Source of the DNA: an uncultured Oscillibacter sp.
GTDB taxonomy: Bacteria; Bacillota; Clostridia; Oscillospirales; Oscillospiraceae
NCBI GenBank assembly: GCA_910585245.1
Contig: CAJUCO010000021.1
Location: 1-42,005 of the forward strand
Direction of reading: 5' to 3'
DNA length: 42,005 nt
Shown one piece after another: positions 1-8,245 of the stretch. Position 1 is the first letter of the stretch. Every line of letters begins with the position of its first letter. Below the pieces are notes generated by a model. That model saw nothing but the letters and a program-made list of their open reading frames with translations, was not told where the DNA came from and made no database searches. The position numbers and the translations under genes were made by a program.

Positions 1-1403
1 CCGCCGTCCGGGAGGCCCGGGAGCGGGTCCGGGCGGCGGTGAAGAACTGCGGGGCCAAGTTCCCCGTCAGCCGCATCACCGTGAACCTGGCCCCGGCGGG
101 ACAGAAAAAGGCGGGGACCCTCTATGACCTGCCCATCTTCGTGGGGCTCCTGGCGGCGGCGGGCGAACTTCCTGCGCCTCCGGCGGACGCGGCCTTTTTG
201 GGGGAGTTGTCTCTGGGCGGGTCTTTGCGGAGTGTGGCGGGGGTTTTGCCCATGGCCCTGGCGGCGGAAAGGGCGGGGGTCCGGCAGCTCTTTGTTCCCC
301 TGGACAACGCCGCGGAGGCAACGCTTGCCGGAGGGCCGACAGTTTACGGCGTTGAAAATGTAGAGGCCCTGACGGCCCACCTCCGGGGGGAGAAGCGCCT
401 CACTCCCACTCCGGCCTGGGTGATGGAGGAGGCCGGGGCGGGCCTTCCGGACCTCCGGGACGTGATGGGCCAGGAGAACGTGAAGCGGGCGTTGGAAATC
501 GCCGCCGCCGGGGGACATAACCTTTTGATGATCGGTTCCCCCGGGGCAGGGAAGTCCATGCTGGCCAAGCGCCTGCCCTCCATTTTGCCGGACATGAGCC
601 GGGAGGAGGCCCTGGCGGCCTCCGGCGTGTGGTCCGTGGCGGGGCTGACGGACCCGAGGCATCCCCTGCTGGCCCGCCGTCCCTTTCGAAGTCCCCATCA
701 CACCGTCTCCGCCTCCGCCCTCACCGGCGGCGGGCCCGCCATGCGGCCCGGGGAGATCTCCCTGGCTCATAACGGGGTGCTGTTTTTAGACGAGCTGCCG
801 GAGTTTCGCCGGGACGCCCTGGAGGTTCTCCGCCAGCCCCTGGAGGACGGGGAGGTCACCATCTCCCGAGCCGGGGGCACCCTGCGGCTCCCCGCCCGGT
901 TCCAGCTCATCTGCGCCATGAACCCCTGCCGCTGCGGCTGGCGGGGCCACCCGGACCGGCGGTGCACCTGCTCGCCACGGGACCGGGAGCGGTATGTAGA
1001 GAAGATTTCCGGCCCCCTGCTGGACCGGATCGACCTCCATGTGACGGTACCGTCCGTTGAATATGAGGCTATGCGCCGCCGGGAGACGCCGGAGTCCTCG
1101 GCGGAGGTGAAGAGCCGGGTGGACGCGGCCCGGGCCATTCAGGCGGAGCGCCTGGCAGGCAGCGGCGCGGCGTGTAACGCCCAGATCGCCCCGGCGCAAT
1201 TGGGGGAACTTTGCCGTCTGGACGCCGCCGGGGAGGCGCTGATGAAAAACGCCTTCCAGCGCATGGGCCTGACGGCCCGGTCCCATGACCGGATTCTCCG
1301 GGTGGCCCGGACCATCGCGGATTTGGACGGGGAGGCGGACATCGGCGCCGCCCATCTGGCGGAGGCGATTCAATACCGGAATACGGATATTTTAAAGGGA
1401 TAG
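1..1403 (+). CDS. comM: ComM/YifB-type Mg-chelatase-like AAA+ ATPase (5' truncated by window edge)
   Basis: The reading frame is open from base 3, so the gene begins before the window; the first GTG at 39 is internal. The visible part starts inside the N-terminal domain (FPVSRITVNLAPA, typical of YifB). It then has a Walker A site (GSPGAGKS), the family block RSPHHTVSASALTGGG, a Walker B/sensor region (NGVLFLDELPEF), a Cys cluster after MNPC (CRCG...RRCTC) and LLDRIDLH. About 467 residues remain of roughly 500. The family is known from ComM, a hexameric helicase that promotes branch migration of DNA taken up during transformation; that role here is by homology only. A perfect hairpin follows at 1417-1447. 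Confidence 0.95.
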   Translation, partial: AVREARERVRAAVKNCGAKFPVSRITVNLAPAGQKKAGTLYDLPIFVGLLAAAGELPAPPADAAFLGELSLGGSLRSVAGVLPMALAAERAGVRQLFVPLDNAAEATLAGGPTVYGVENVEALTAHLRGEKRLTPTPAWVMEEAGAGLPDLRDVMGQENVKRALEIAAAGGHNLLMIGSPGAGKSMLAKRLPSILPDMSREEALAASGVWSVAGLTDPRHPLLARRPFRSPHHTVSASALTGGGPAMRPGEISLAHNGVLFLDELPEFRRDALEVLRQPLEDGEVTISRAGGTLRLPARFQLICAMNPCRCGWRGHPDRRCTCSPRDRERYVEKISGPLLDRIDLHVTVPSVEYEAMRRRETPESSAEVKSRVDAARAIQAERLAGSGAACNAQIAPAQLGELCRLDAAGEALMKNAFQRMGLTARSHDRILRVARTIADLDGEADIGAAHLAEAIQYRNTDILKG

Positions 1404-1416
1404 CAGGGGCGCCCCA

Positions 1417-1447
1417 TGGACCGGCGGCTCTTTTCGCCGCCGGTCCA
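1417..1447 (+). terminator. Hairpin after comM
   Basis: A perfect 12-bp stem (TGGACCGGCGGC pairing with GCCGCCGGTCCA) with a 7-nt loop lies 13 bases past the comM stop codon. No run of T follows, so it is either a weak terminator or a transcript-end stabilising hairpin. Confidence 0.5.
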
Positions 1448-1490
1448 CCCTGTTTGGGCCCCACTCTTCTGGTCTGGCAATAGGGATGCT

Positions 1491-1522
1491 AAAAGCGGAG
1501 CGGCTTTTCGGCCGCTCCGCTT
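1491..1522 (-). terminator. Outer terminator hairpin of the patatin operon
   Basis: A 12-bp GC-rich stem (AAGCGGAGCGGC pairing with GCCGCTCCGCTT) is followed on the minus strand by a short T run. Half of this hairpin (1501-1522) is repeated with one mismatch at 1657-1678, on the other side of the inserted repeat element, next to the patatin stop codon. Confidence 0.6.
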
Positions 1523-1656
1523 CAGGCTGTCGAAAAAGGATTTTCGCCAGCCTGAGCAAGTTTTCAAAACGTTTGAAAACTTATGATTGAAAACGAAAGG
1601 AACCCTTCCTGGGTTCCTCTCGTAACTCTCTTCCTTCCCGTCGGGGAAGGTTTTTA
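1523..1656 (-). repeat. Intergenic multi-hairpin repeat, subfamily A, copy 1
   Basis: This element is shared with 8462-8623 and 15713-15890. On the minus strand it reads: leader ending GTAAAAACC, a short GGGAAGG region, hairpin 1 (CGAGAGGAACCC/GGGTTCCTTTCG), a spacer TTTTCAATCAT, hairpin 2 built on AAGTTTTCAAA/TTTGAAAACTT, then hairpin 3 (AGGCTGGCGAAAA/TTTTCGACAGCCT). It sits directly after the patatin stop and is flanked by two copies of the terminator half-palindrome. It contains no convincing gene. Confidence 0.85.
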
Positions 1657-1680
1657 CGGCTTTTTGGCCGCTCCGCTTGC

Positions 1681-2538
1681 TCATTCCTTTGTCCAGAATT
1701 CCCGGACTCGCTCAATCTCCCGCCGTCCGTCGAAGTACCCCTCCTGCCACAGCGCCCGGAGGGTATCCAGGTCCTTCTCCGTTCGAGAACAGCCCAGAGT
1801 GTTCTTCGGGGCGATGACCAGAGCCTTTCCCTGCCGCTCCAGGTCGAACAGGGCCTCCCGGCAGGCGTTGTACCGCTCCGACCGGGTCCGCATGGTTTCC
1901 TGGAAACAGGGATACTTTCGGAAGGCCCTGGCAATGACCCGATCAGACCGCCCGGGCTTTTTATAGTAGGTCCGCTCCCGCGTCAGCACCACCACCACCC
2001 GGTCGCATCCCTCATGGAAGGCCCGCCGCCAGGGAATGGCGTCGGCGCAGCCCCCATCCAGATAGGGCTGGCCGCCGATGTGGATAACGGGAAACATCAG
2101 CGGGATGGCACAGGTGGCCTCCAACACCAGATTGGGGGAGTCCCGCCGGGGAACGGGGAGGTACTCCGCCTGGCCGGTGATCAGATTGGTGACCACCGCC
2201 TCCGCCCGGCCGGGGTACGCGGCGAGGGTTTCGTAGTCAAAGGGAAGAAGCTGGTTGGGGATGGTCTCATAGGCAAATTTCAAACCGAAATAGGAGCGGT
2301 TCCTGGGGTTTGCCAGATTCCGCCAGCCCATGTAGCGTTTGTCCCCGGCGTAGTGGCAGATGAGTTGCAGGTTCCGGCGGCTTTGCCGGGAGAGATAGCT
2401 GACGCCGTAGGCAATTCCGGCGGAGACGCCCAGAGTGTAGTCCGGAAGGGGGAGCCCGCCGTCGAGAAAGGCGTCGCACACGCCGGAGGAATAGATGGTC
2501 CGCAGGGCTCCGCCTTCCAGGACCAGTGCGGTTTTCAT
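1681..2538 (-). CDS. Patatin-like phospholipase
   Basis: A 285-residue patatin-fold acyl hydrolase. The oxyanion glycine loop is at the N terminus (LEGGALRTIYSSGV, about residues 7-20), the nucleophile elbow is GVSAG (about 38-42), and the catalytic Asp lies in DGG near residue 161. The Ser-Asp dyad is therefore intact. Members cleave acyl chains from phospholipids or lipid esters; the substrate cannot be read from sequence. No signal peptide is seen, so it probably acts at the inner face of the membrane. GAGGTGA before ATG supports the start. It is the last gene of a minus-strand operon after ltaS and a small membrane protein, which suggests a lipid or envelope role. Confidence 0.9.
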   Translation of the reverse strand: MKTALVLEGGALRTIYSSGVCDAFLDGGLPLPDYTLGVSAGIAYGVSYLSRQSRRNLQLICHYAGDKRYMGWRNLANPRNRSYFGLKFAYETIPNQLLPFDYETLAAYPGRAEAVVTNLITGQAEYLPVPRRDSPNLVLEATCAIPLMFPVIHIGGQPYLDGGCADAIPWRRAFHEGCDRVVVVLTRERTYYKKPGRSDRVIARAFRKYPCFQETMRTRSERYNACREALFDLERQGKALVIAPKNTLGCSRTEKDLDTLRALWQEGYFDGRREIERVREFWTKE

Positions 2539-2563
2539 GGTATCACCTCGATAGAAATACTGC

Positions 2564-3073
2564 TTAGCGGTACAGATGTTTTTTCAGTTTCCAGTGCCAG
2601 ATGCCGCTCAGGCGGGCCAGGGTGGCGTCGGTCAGCAAAAACACCACATTTCCCATGACCAAAAACGCCGCGTTCACATACCACGGGGCGGGCTCCTCCG
2701 CAAGACCCATGAGCCGCCAAACCAGCCCATAGAGCAGGAGAGCGGCGGCGTTACACACCGTCAGCCGGGCCAGAACCCGCAAGGGGCGGAAAGGCAAGGC
2801 CGCGATCTTGGGCCGCAAAATGGGATACCAGCCGAAAAAGAGGTACACCAGAGCGGTCTCCCGGTTGGCCACCAGCAGCAAAGAAAGGATGGACACCGCC
2901 CCATAGGCCGTCCCGGCGGCCCGGGGGCCCAGCTCCTCCAGCACGGGCAGCAACACGGCCATGGCCAGAATGGGGGCGCAGAGCACGGCGGCGGGAATGA
3001 CGCCCCCCAGGAACAAAAGCGTCACCGCCAGGGCCGCCAGCACGCCGCAAAGGGCAAGAGACCGGGCCCTCAT
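2564..3073 (-). CDS. Small polytopic membrane protein of unknown function
   Basis: A 169-residue protein that is almost entirely hydrophobic, with about five membrane segments (roughly residues 5-25, 28-48, 55-80, 95-118 and 135-155) and a basic C-terminal tail (WHWKLKKHLYR). I do not recognise the family; the overall look is like small ECF-type or YbbB-like integral membrane proteins, but no diagnostic motif is visible. Its ATG overlaps the upstream ltaS stop codon by four bases (ATGA), so the two are very likely translated in coupled fashion. The context with LtaS and patatin points to an envelope or lipid function. Confidence 0.75.
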   Translation of the reverse strand: MRARSLALCGVLAALAVTLLFLGGVIPAAVLCAPILAMAVLLPVLEELGPRAAGTAYGAVSILSLLLVANRETALVYLFFGWYPILRPKIAALPFRPLRVLARLTVCNAAALLLYGLVWRLMGLAEEPAPWYVNAAFLVMGNVVFLLTDATLARLSGIWHWKLKKHLYR

Positions 3074-4944
3074 ACGACCTCCTTATAACGGAGCTTGTAA
3101 TAGCTCCACTTCCGCCATTTTTGAAGAAGCTCCCGCTGCCCGGAGTCCGGCTCTCCCGTGACGGAGCCGTCCGCCGTCTGATAGACGTTCTTTTGCACCA
3201 CGGGAAGCTCCCGGCGGAGCGCGTTCAGGAAGGAGAACCAGGGGCTTTCCTCCCCCCGGCCCGTCAGCTCCAGCACCGCCGCCCCCAGGAAACAGGCGGA
3301 GACGGTCTCCGGCAGGTCCAGGGCCGCCGCGGCGCTTTCCCAGTCCAGCACCGCTGCCGCCGCGTCGTTGGCCCAGAGGATATAGGGGGTTTTGTAGGCC
3401 GTCAGATTCTCCTCTCCCTCCTGGCCGGGAAATACGTCAATGCCCAACTGCTTGTAGCCCAGCTGGTTGTCCCCCAGGTAGGGCAGGTGATCCCCCCAGA
3501 AGACCAGAACCACAGGCTCGGACTGTGCCTGAAAGTACCGCCAAAGGCGGCCCAGCATGGCGTCCGCGTCCCGGAGACCCTCCACGTAGACTTTCAGCAA
3601 AGTCTCCGCCTCCTCCGACAGGGAAACAGAGGTCTCCACCGGAGGGAAGCTGTAGTCCGGGCCGTATTTGTCTGCGGTGTAGGACATATGGTTTTGGATG
3701 GTGGTGGTAAAGTGGAAGAGGGGGCCCTCCGCCTCTTCAAAGGCCTTTTCAATAAGGCCCGCCGTATAGCCGTCGGTAACCCAGCGGCCCTTGTACTCCG
3801 GGGCCTCCATATCCCCGATAAACAGGCTCTTTTCTGCGCCGAACCAGCGGTAGACGTTTTCCCGGTTGTAAAACCAGTTGTCCCCCGGGTGGCAGAAGGC
3901 GGTCTCATAGCCGTCGTTCCCAAAGACCCGGAAGAGACTGTCCAGATCCCGGTTCACCACCCGCATGGCGGAGGTGGTGGAGGCGGAGAGGGCCGTGGTC
4001 TGCATCCCCGTCAGTACGTCGAATTCCGTGTTGGCGGTGCCCCCGGCGAAGCCGGGAACCACCACATGGCCGCTGAGGGCGTGGGGGTCCTCTCGGAGGG
4101 CGTGGAGGTTGGACAGGGGGTCTTCCTCTGGAGTGTAGGTGAAGACCGGGGCGTCCGTGAGATCGGAAAAGGCCTCGTTCATCACCATGATCACGCTGAC
4201 GTCCCTTCCCTGGCCGGGGGAGGCGTCTCCGGCTTCCCAGCCCTCCGCCTCGGCGCGGCTGAAGCCCTCGGGCCGGTCCACCAGATAGGTGGTAAAATGA
4301 TGGCAAAAGGCGTAAGGAAAGCCCAGGTCGTTGAAGACGGCGGGGACATACTCGGCGTTTGAGACCCGGAAGGACTGGTAGAGGTCCCTGGAGGCGTAAA
4401 GGGTCAAAATCAGCCCCGTCAAAACCGCGAAACCGGCGGCGAAACCCAAGACCCTCCCGGTCCAGCCCCGGAGGGCCTCCACCGGGAAGGGCTTGCAGCC
4501 GATGAAAAGGCCCGCCGCCACCAGGACAAGGGTTGCCAGAATCACCGCCGCGATTTGGGGAAGGGGGACGGAAATGTCATAGCTTTTCAGCGCGCTGCCC
4601 ACCTCTTTTAAAAGGGCGAAGTCCCGGGGGAATACCGGCTCGTCCCGGACCTCGATCTTTACCCGGTTGGCGATGGACAGGGCGCCGGCGGCGAGGTTTG
4701 CCAGAGCCGCGCCGAAAAAGACGTTGCGAAGCAGCGCCGCCGCCGCCAGGAGCAAAAGCCCGATGGGCAAGGCGTTCAGCACGATCAGCAGGGGCTGGCG
4801 GAGGAAGCCGGAGACCAGGCCCCGGAAGGAATTGGGCTGGCACCAGAGGACCAGCAGGGTGATTCCCCCGGCCAGCAGCACCGCCGCCAGAAGGCTGAGA
4901 GGCAGGGAGAGGCGGTACCTGGGTTTGGGAAACGGGTGTTTCAA
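3070..4944 (-). CDS. ltaS: LTA synthase family protein (membrane sulfatase-fold phosphoglycerol transferase)
   Basis: A 624-residue protein with about five N-terminal membrane helices (residues 1-210), followed by an extracellular sulfatase-fold domain. Family residues are visible: the metal-binding Glu in NEAFSD, the catalytic Thr in GGTANTEF (Thr303, aligning with Thr300 of S. aureus LtaS) and FWGDHLP near the end. LtaS transfers glycerol phosphate from phosphatidylglycerol to a lipid anchor, making lipoteichoic acid outside the membrane. Longer upstream starts run into the rhomboid-like gene; I chose TTG at 4944 because AAGGAG lies 7 bases before it. The gene begins 5 bases after the preceding stop. 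Exact substrate, such as another glycerol-phosphate polymer, is not certain. Confidence 0.92.
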   Translation of the reverse strand: MKHPFPKPRYRLSLPLSLLAAVLLAGGITLLVLWCQPNSFRGLVSGFLRQPLLIVLNALPIGLLLLAAAALLRNVFFGAALANLAAGALSIANRVKIEVRDEPVFPRDFALLKEVGSALKSYDISVPLPQIAAVILATLVLVAAGLFIGCKPFPVEALRGWTGRVLGFAAGFAVLTGLILTLYASRDLYQSFRVSNAEYVPAVFNDLGFPYAFCHHFTTYLVDRPEGFSRAEAEGWEAGDASPGQGRDVSVIMVMNEAFSDLTDAPVFTYTPEEDPLSNLHALREDPHALSGHVVVPGFAGGTANTEFDVLTGMQTTALSASTTSAMRVVNRDLDSLFRVFGNDGYETAFCHPGDNWFYNRENVYRWFGAEKSLFIGDMEAPEYKGRWVTDGYTAGLIEKAFEEAEGPLFHFTTTIQNHMSYTADKYGPDYSFPPVETSVSLSEEAETLLKVYVEGLRDADAMLGRLWRYFQAQSEPVVLVFWGDHLPYLGDNQLGYKQLGIDVFPGQEGEENLTAYKTPYILWANDAAAAVLDWESAAAALDLPETVSACFLGAAVLELTGRGEESPWFSFLNALRRELPVVQKNVYQTADGSVTGEPDSGQRELLQKWRKWSYYKLRYKEVV

Positions 4945-4949
4945 ATGGT

Positions 4950-5819
4950 TCACTCCTTGAAATGCTCGTGATTGAAAATGTGGTCCTGGCAAAAGCAGTG
5001 GTAGCCCGCGCAGCGGGAGCAGTAGCGAAATTCCAGATCCGGATGGTCCGTGTCGGTCCGGCCGCAGACGGAGCACTTGTGCCGGTAGCCCTGTTGGGCC
5101 TCCTTCTTCCGCTGCTGGCGGACGGCGGACTTGAACTGAATGGTCTGGTGGGCGTTGCGGTGCCGGGAGTAGCCCCTCTGCCGGTTGATCTGGTCTACGA
5201 TTTCACACCAGAAGAAGACCAGGAAGTTCAAAAGGGCCACCACCGGCAACAGGGCGCTGAGCCAGTCTCCCCGGAGAAGGGCCGCGATCACATCCACGGA
5301 AAACAAAGCGATGTCCGCCAGGGCCAGCCATTTGGCCTTCACCGGAATGATGTACAGCAGCATCAGCTGAGCGTCGGGGTACAAGGCGGCGAAGGCCAGA
5401 AACATGGACATTCCCACGTAATAGGTGCCCAGAACCATGCTGAAGCCAAAGGCGTAGTGGCTGACGATGCCGGTGACAATGGTGAGGACCACGCCGGAGA
5501 GGTAATAGAGGTTGAACTTGGGCGTGCCCCACTCCCGCTCCAGCATGGAGCCGATGAAGTACATGAAGTACAAGGACAAAATCAGGTTGAATGGCGTGGT
5601 ACTGTCCGGCACAAGGATGAAGCTCACCAGCCGCCAGATCTGGCCCCGGAGAACATAGCCCCATTCAAAGCCCAGGAACTGGTACGCCGCGCCGTTGGTC
5701 ATGCGCAGCAGAAAAAACATGGCGGCGTTCCCAATGACGATGTACAGCATGAGGTTGGCGATGCCAAAGCCTGGATGCCGGAGTGCAAAGCGCTCCACAG
5801 CGCTGTTCAACTTTTTCAA
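4950..5819 (-). CDS. Rhomboid-like membrane protein with C-terminal zinc ribbon, catalytic His absent
   Basis: A 289-residue protein with six or so membrane segments in rhomboid order. WRLVSFILVP and the later EREWG match the rhomboid loop region, and VGMSMF occupies the position of the catalytic GxSG with Ser kept but the second Gly lost. The last membrane segment (LLPVVALLNFLVFFW) has no His, so the Ser-His dyad appears incomplete. The C-terminal cytoplasmic tail carries a Cys-rich element (CSVCGRTD...YCSRC...HCFC) that probably binds zinc. The start codon is TTG, preceded by AGGAGGG. It heads the ltaS-patatin operon. A non-proteolytic membrane scaffold is my inference. Confidence 0.8.
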   Translation of the reverse strand: MKKLNSAVERFALRHPGFGIANLMLYIVIGNAAMFFLLRMTNGAAYQFLGFEWGYVLRGQIWRLVSFILVPDSTTPFNLILSLYFMYFIGSMLEREWGTPKFNLYYLSGVVLTIVTGIVSHYAFGFSMVLGTYYVGMSMFLAFAALYPDAQLMLLYIIPVKAKWLALADIALFSVDVIAALLRGDWLSALLPVVALLNFLVFFWCEIVDQINRQRGYSRHRNAHQTIQFKSAVRQQRKKEAQQGYRHKCSVCGRTDTDHPDLEFRYCSRCAGYHCFCQDHIFNHEHFKE

Positions 5820-5850
5820 GGGGGTTCCCTCCTAATTCGAGTTAAAGGAC

Positions 5851-5879
5851 ATTATACCCTCTTCCCGGTAAAAAGTCAC
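5851..5879 (-). promoter_or_regulatory. Promoter for the rhomboid-ltaS-patatin operon
   Basis: The minus strand has a perfect TATAAT 10 element at 5851-5856, and a poor -35 (GTGACT) 17 bases upstream. It lies about 30 bases before the TTG start of the rhomboid-like gene. Confidence 0.6.
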
Positions 5880-5942
5880 CAACATTTTTTGAACATTGGA
5901 AAAGGCGGCAAAAAAATACGGCGAAAAAGAGGGGCGAGGCCC

Positions 5943-5970
5943 TTGACAAACCGGCGAGACCTGATACAAT
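5943..5970 (+). promoter_or_regulatory. Sigma-A-type promoter of metK
   Basis: TTGACA at 5943-5948 and TACAAT at 5965-5970 with a 16-bp spacer. The expected transcript start, about 5977, lies just before the S-box riboswitch. Confidence 0.85.
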
Positions 5971-5987
5971 ACTATATAAGTAAATAT

Positions 5988-6078
5988 CCTTATCAAGAGT
6001 GGCGGAGGGAACGGCCCGATGAAACCACGGCAACCTGCGTTTGAAAGGTGCCAAATCCGGCGGAAACGACAGATGAGG
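5988..6078 (+). ncRNA. SAM-I (S-box) riboswitch
   Basis: The region contains the S-box signature: CCTTATCAAGAG, a following GGCGGAGGGA, GGCCCGATGAAACC, CGGCAACC, GGTGCCAAATCC and GATGAGGAG. P1 pairs CCTTATC (5988-5994) with GATGAGG (6072-6078). This family binds S-adenosylmethionine and turns off methionine and SAM genes. It sits between a strong promoter and a terminator hairpin and precedes metK, so SAM should feed back on its own synthesis. Confidence 0.95.
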
Positions 6079-6094
6079 AGCGAGGAAGGACTTC

Positions 6095-6130
6095 CCGTGC
6101 GTTTCGCGTCGAAACGTGCGGTTTTTCTTT
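6095..6130 (+). terminator. Terminator of the S-box expression platform
   Basis: A 12-bp stem with two G-U pairs (CCGTGCGTTTCG pairing with CGAAACGTGCGG) and a 3-nt loop is followed by TTTTTCTTT. Its place after the riboswitch P1 stem and before metK fits transcriptional attenuation when SAM is bound. Confidence 0.85.
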
Positions 6131-6213
6131 GCCGTCCTTTCAGCCGGCGAAAATCGTCCCAGCGCGCGGGAGAACTTAAGGCGCGCCGCCCTCAGGGCGC
6201 AAAGGAGTACATC

Positions 6214-7401
6214 ATGGCAAGACACTATCTCTTCACCTCCGAGTCCGTGACGGAGGGACATCCCGACAAGATCTGCGACCAGATTTCCGACGCCGTCCTG
6301 GACGCCATCCTGGCCCAGGACCCCCAGGGCCGGGTGGCCTGCGAGACCACGGCCTGTACCGGACTTATCCACGTCATGGGGGAGATCACCACCACCTGCT
6401 ATGTGGACATTGACAAAATCGCCCGGGAAGTGGTGCGGGACATCGGATACGACCGGGGCAAATACGGCTTTGATTGCGACACCTGCGGCGTCATCACCTC
6501 CATTGACGAACAATCCGCGGACATCGCCCTGGGGGTGGACAAATCCCTGGAGAACAAAAACAACGAGGAAGCCGAGCTGAACCACGGCGCGGGAGACCAG
6601 GGCATGATGTTCGGCTATGCCTGCGACGAAACCCCGGAGCTCATGCCCCTGCCCCTGGCGCTGGCCCAGAAGCTCTGCCTCCAGATGACTCGGGTCCGCA
6701 AGAGCGGGCTGGTATCCTATATGCGCCCCGACGGCAAAAGCCAGGTCACTGTGGAATACGACGAAAACAACAACCCCGTCCGGATTGACACCGTGGTCAT
6801 CTCCACGCAACACAACCCCGACGTCACCCTGGAGCAGATCCGCCGGGACATGATCAACCTGGTGGCAAAAGAAGTGCTTCCCACCGATATGCTGGACGAG
6901 AAGACCAAGTATTACGTGAACCCCACCGGACGCTTTGTCAAGGGCGGCCCTGCCGCCGACGCGGGCCTCACGGGCCGGAAAATCATCGTGGATACATACG
7001 GCGGCAGCGCCCCCCACGGCGGCGGCTGCTTCTCCGGCAAAGACCCCACCAAGGTGGACCGCTCCGCCGCCTACGCCGCCCGGTGGGTGGCCAAAAACAT
7101 TGTGGCGGCGGGCCTTGCAAGGCGCTGCCAGATTGAGCTGGCCTACGCCATCGGCGTGGCTCAGCCGGTGAGCATCCTGGTGGACACCTTCGGCACCGGG
7201 ACCGTGGACGACGGAAAGCTGGAAGAGGCCGTGGGGAAAGTTTTTGACCTTCGTCCCACCGCCATTATCCGGGACCTGGACCTCCGCAAGCCCATCTACC
7301 GCAAGCTGGCCGCCTATGGCCACATGGGCCGGGAAGACCTGGGCGTCAACTGGGAGAAGACCGACCGGGCGGAGGCGTTGAAGGCCGCCGTGAAAGAGTA
7401 A
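6214..7401 (+). CDS. metK: S-adenosylmethionine synthetase
   Basis: A 395-residue cytoplasmic enzyme that makes SAM from methionine and ATP. Family blocks are clear: FTSESVTEGHPDKICDQISD at the N terminus, GAGDQGMMFGYA in the middle, and GGSAPHGGGCFSGKDPTKVD followed by RSAAY near the end. Length matches the family. I chose ATG 6214 rather than in-frame starts further upstream because AAAGGAG (6201-6207) precedes it closely and because upstream sequence is the riboswitch. Expression is expected to be controlled by the S-box and its terminator. Confidence 0.98.
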   Translation: MARHYLFTSESVTEGHPDKICDQISDAVLDAILAQDPQGRVACETTACTGLIHVMGEITTTCYVDIDKIAREVVRDIGYDRGKYGFDCDTCGVITSIDEQSADIALGVDKSLENKNNEEAELNHGAGDQGMMFGYACDETPELMPLPLALAQKLCLQMTRVRKSGLVSYMRPDGKSQVTVEYDENNNPVRIDTVVISTQHNPDVTLEQIRRDMINLVAKEVLPTDMLDEKTKYYVNPTGRFVKGGPAADAGLTGRKIIVDTYGGSAPHGGGCFSGKDPTKVDRSAAYAARWVAKNIVAAGLARRCQIELAYAIGVAQPVSILVDTFGTGTVDDGKLEEAVGKVFDLRPTAIIRDLDLRKPIYRKLAAYGHMGREDLGVNWEKTDRAEALKAAVKE

Positions 7402-7407
7402 GCCCTG

Positions 7408-7536
7408 TTCCCTGCAAAGTGCTGTTTAAAATGGAACGGAAAGGAAAAGAGCTACGAGAGAAACCCATCAGGGGTTTCTCTCGTTTTGAATCAGAAGTTT
7501 TTCAGACCTTTCAAAAGGTCTGAAAAACTTGCTCAG
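7408..7536 (+). repeat. Intergenic multi-hairpin repeat, subfamily B, copy 1
   Basis: Hairpin 1 is a perfect 12-bp stem at 7455-7483 (CGAGAGAAACCC/GGGTTTCTCTCG, loop ATCAG). Hairpin 2 is a perfect 16-bp stem at 7495-7530 (AAGTTTTTCAGACCTT and its complement, loop TCAA). GAACGGAAAGGAAAAGAGCT precedes them and CTTGCTCAGGC follows. The order and spacing match the A elements, but the stem sequences differ in a paired way. The left edge is degenerate and the start is approximate. Confidence 0.8.
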
Positions 7537-7563
7537 GCAGTCGAAAGACTGCTGCTCTTTTTT
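7537..7563 (+). terminator. metK terminator
   Basis: GCAGTC-GAAA-GACTGC stem followed by TGCTC and six T. It abuts the right end of the repeat element. The 7564-7753 stretch beyond it shows nothing I can name. Confidence 0.75.
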
Positions 7564-7753
7564 ACAGGAAGGATACCCATTTTTCCGGCAGTTTCCGCAC
7601 CAATTTCGTCGGGCCACAAACTGCGGCTTGTGTTGTTTTGCAGTATCGCGGCGGAAAATCTTCCTCATCAGCAAGATGCCCTATTGTGTGATGTTTTCAC
7701 CATGAAAACCGTAAGGTGACTGTATAGGAGCTGGAAAAAATTTCGATACACGG

Positions 7754-8197
7754 TTACAGCTCCATGGAAAGCACCACCATATCCACCAGCTGCCGCCCCG
7801 CCTCGAAAATGGGGTGGTCGTAGTGGTCCGGGAAAAAGTTCTTCACCCGCCCGCACTCCCGAAAGCCGCAGGCCTCATAGAAGGGGATGGTCAAGGGGCT
7901 GTCCCCGGTGCCCACCAGCAGGCGCGTCCCCTGTCCCCGGTATTGGTGGAGCACGTGCTCCACCATGGCCCGCCCATAGCCTTGCCGCTGGCTCTTTGGC
8001 GCCACGGCGAGGTTCTTGATCTCGAAATCCCCGCTTCCCTCCTCCGTCACCACGCACACGGCCTGGAGCTCCCCGTCGTACAGGGCCCACAGGGTTCCCC
8101 GGTCCAGATAGCGGTCAATCATGTCCTCTTGCTCGTCCCCCAGAAGGAGCAGGGGGAGGAAGGCCCGTTTGTTCTTGGAAATGGCTTGAAATTCCAT
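7754..8197 (-). CDS. GNAT family N-acetyltransferase
   Basis: A 147-residue GCN5-related acetyltransferase. The acetyl-CoA loop is seen in LAVAPKSQRQGYGRAMVEH (about residues 65-83, the Q/RxxGxG/A motif), preceded by a beta strand (FEIKNLAVAP) and followed by PFYEACGFRECG, the usual C-terminal motif. Such proteins acetylate small amines, peptides or protein termini; the acceptor is not predictable. AAAGGAG lies before the ATG. The gene is divergent from the 60-aa protein at 8246, with 48 bases between their starts. Confidence 0.88.
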   Translation of the reverse strand: MEFQAISKNKRAFLPLLLLGDEQEDMIDRYLDRGTLWALYDGELQAVCVVTEEGSGDFEIKNLAVAPKSQRQGYGRAMVEHVLHQYRGQGTRLLVGTGDSPLTIPFYEACGFRECGRVKNFFPDHYDHPIFEAGRQLVDMVVLSMEL

Positions 8198-8245
8198 TAT
8201 GGACTCCTTTCAAAACCGGGCAGACTAAACCCGGAGGTGATTTGG

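Noticed and set aside
2014..5819. Plus-strand frames opposite the patatin-ltaS-rhomboid operon
   Set aside because: They mirror the codon bias of the true minus-strand genes and contain no recognisable motif.
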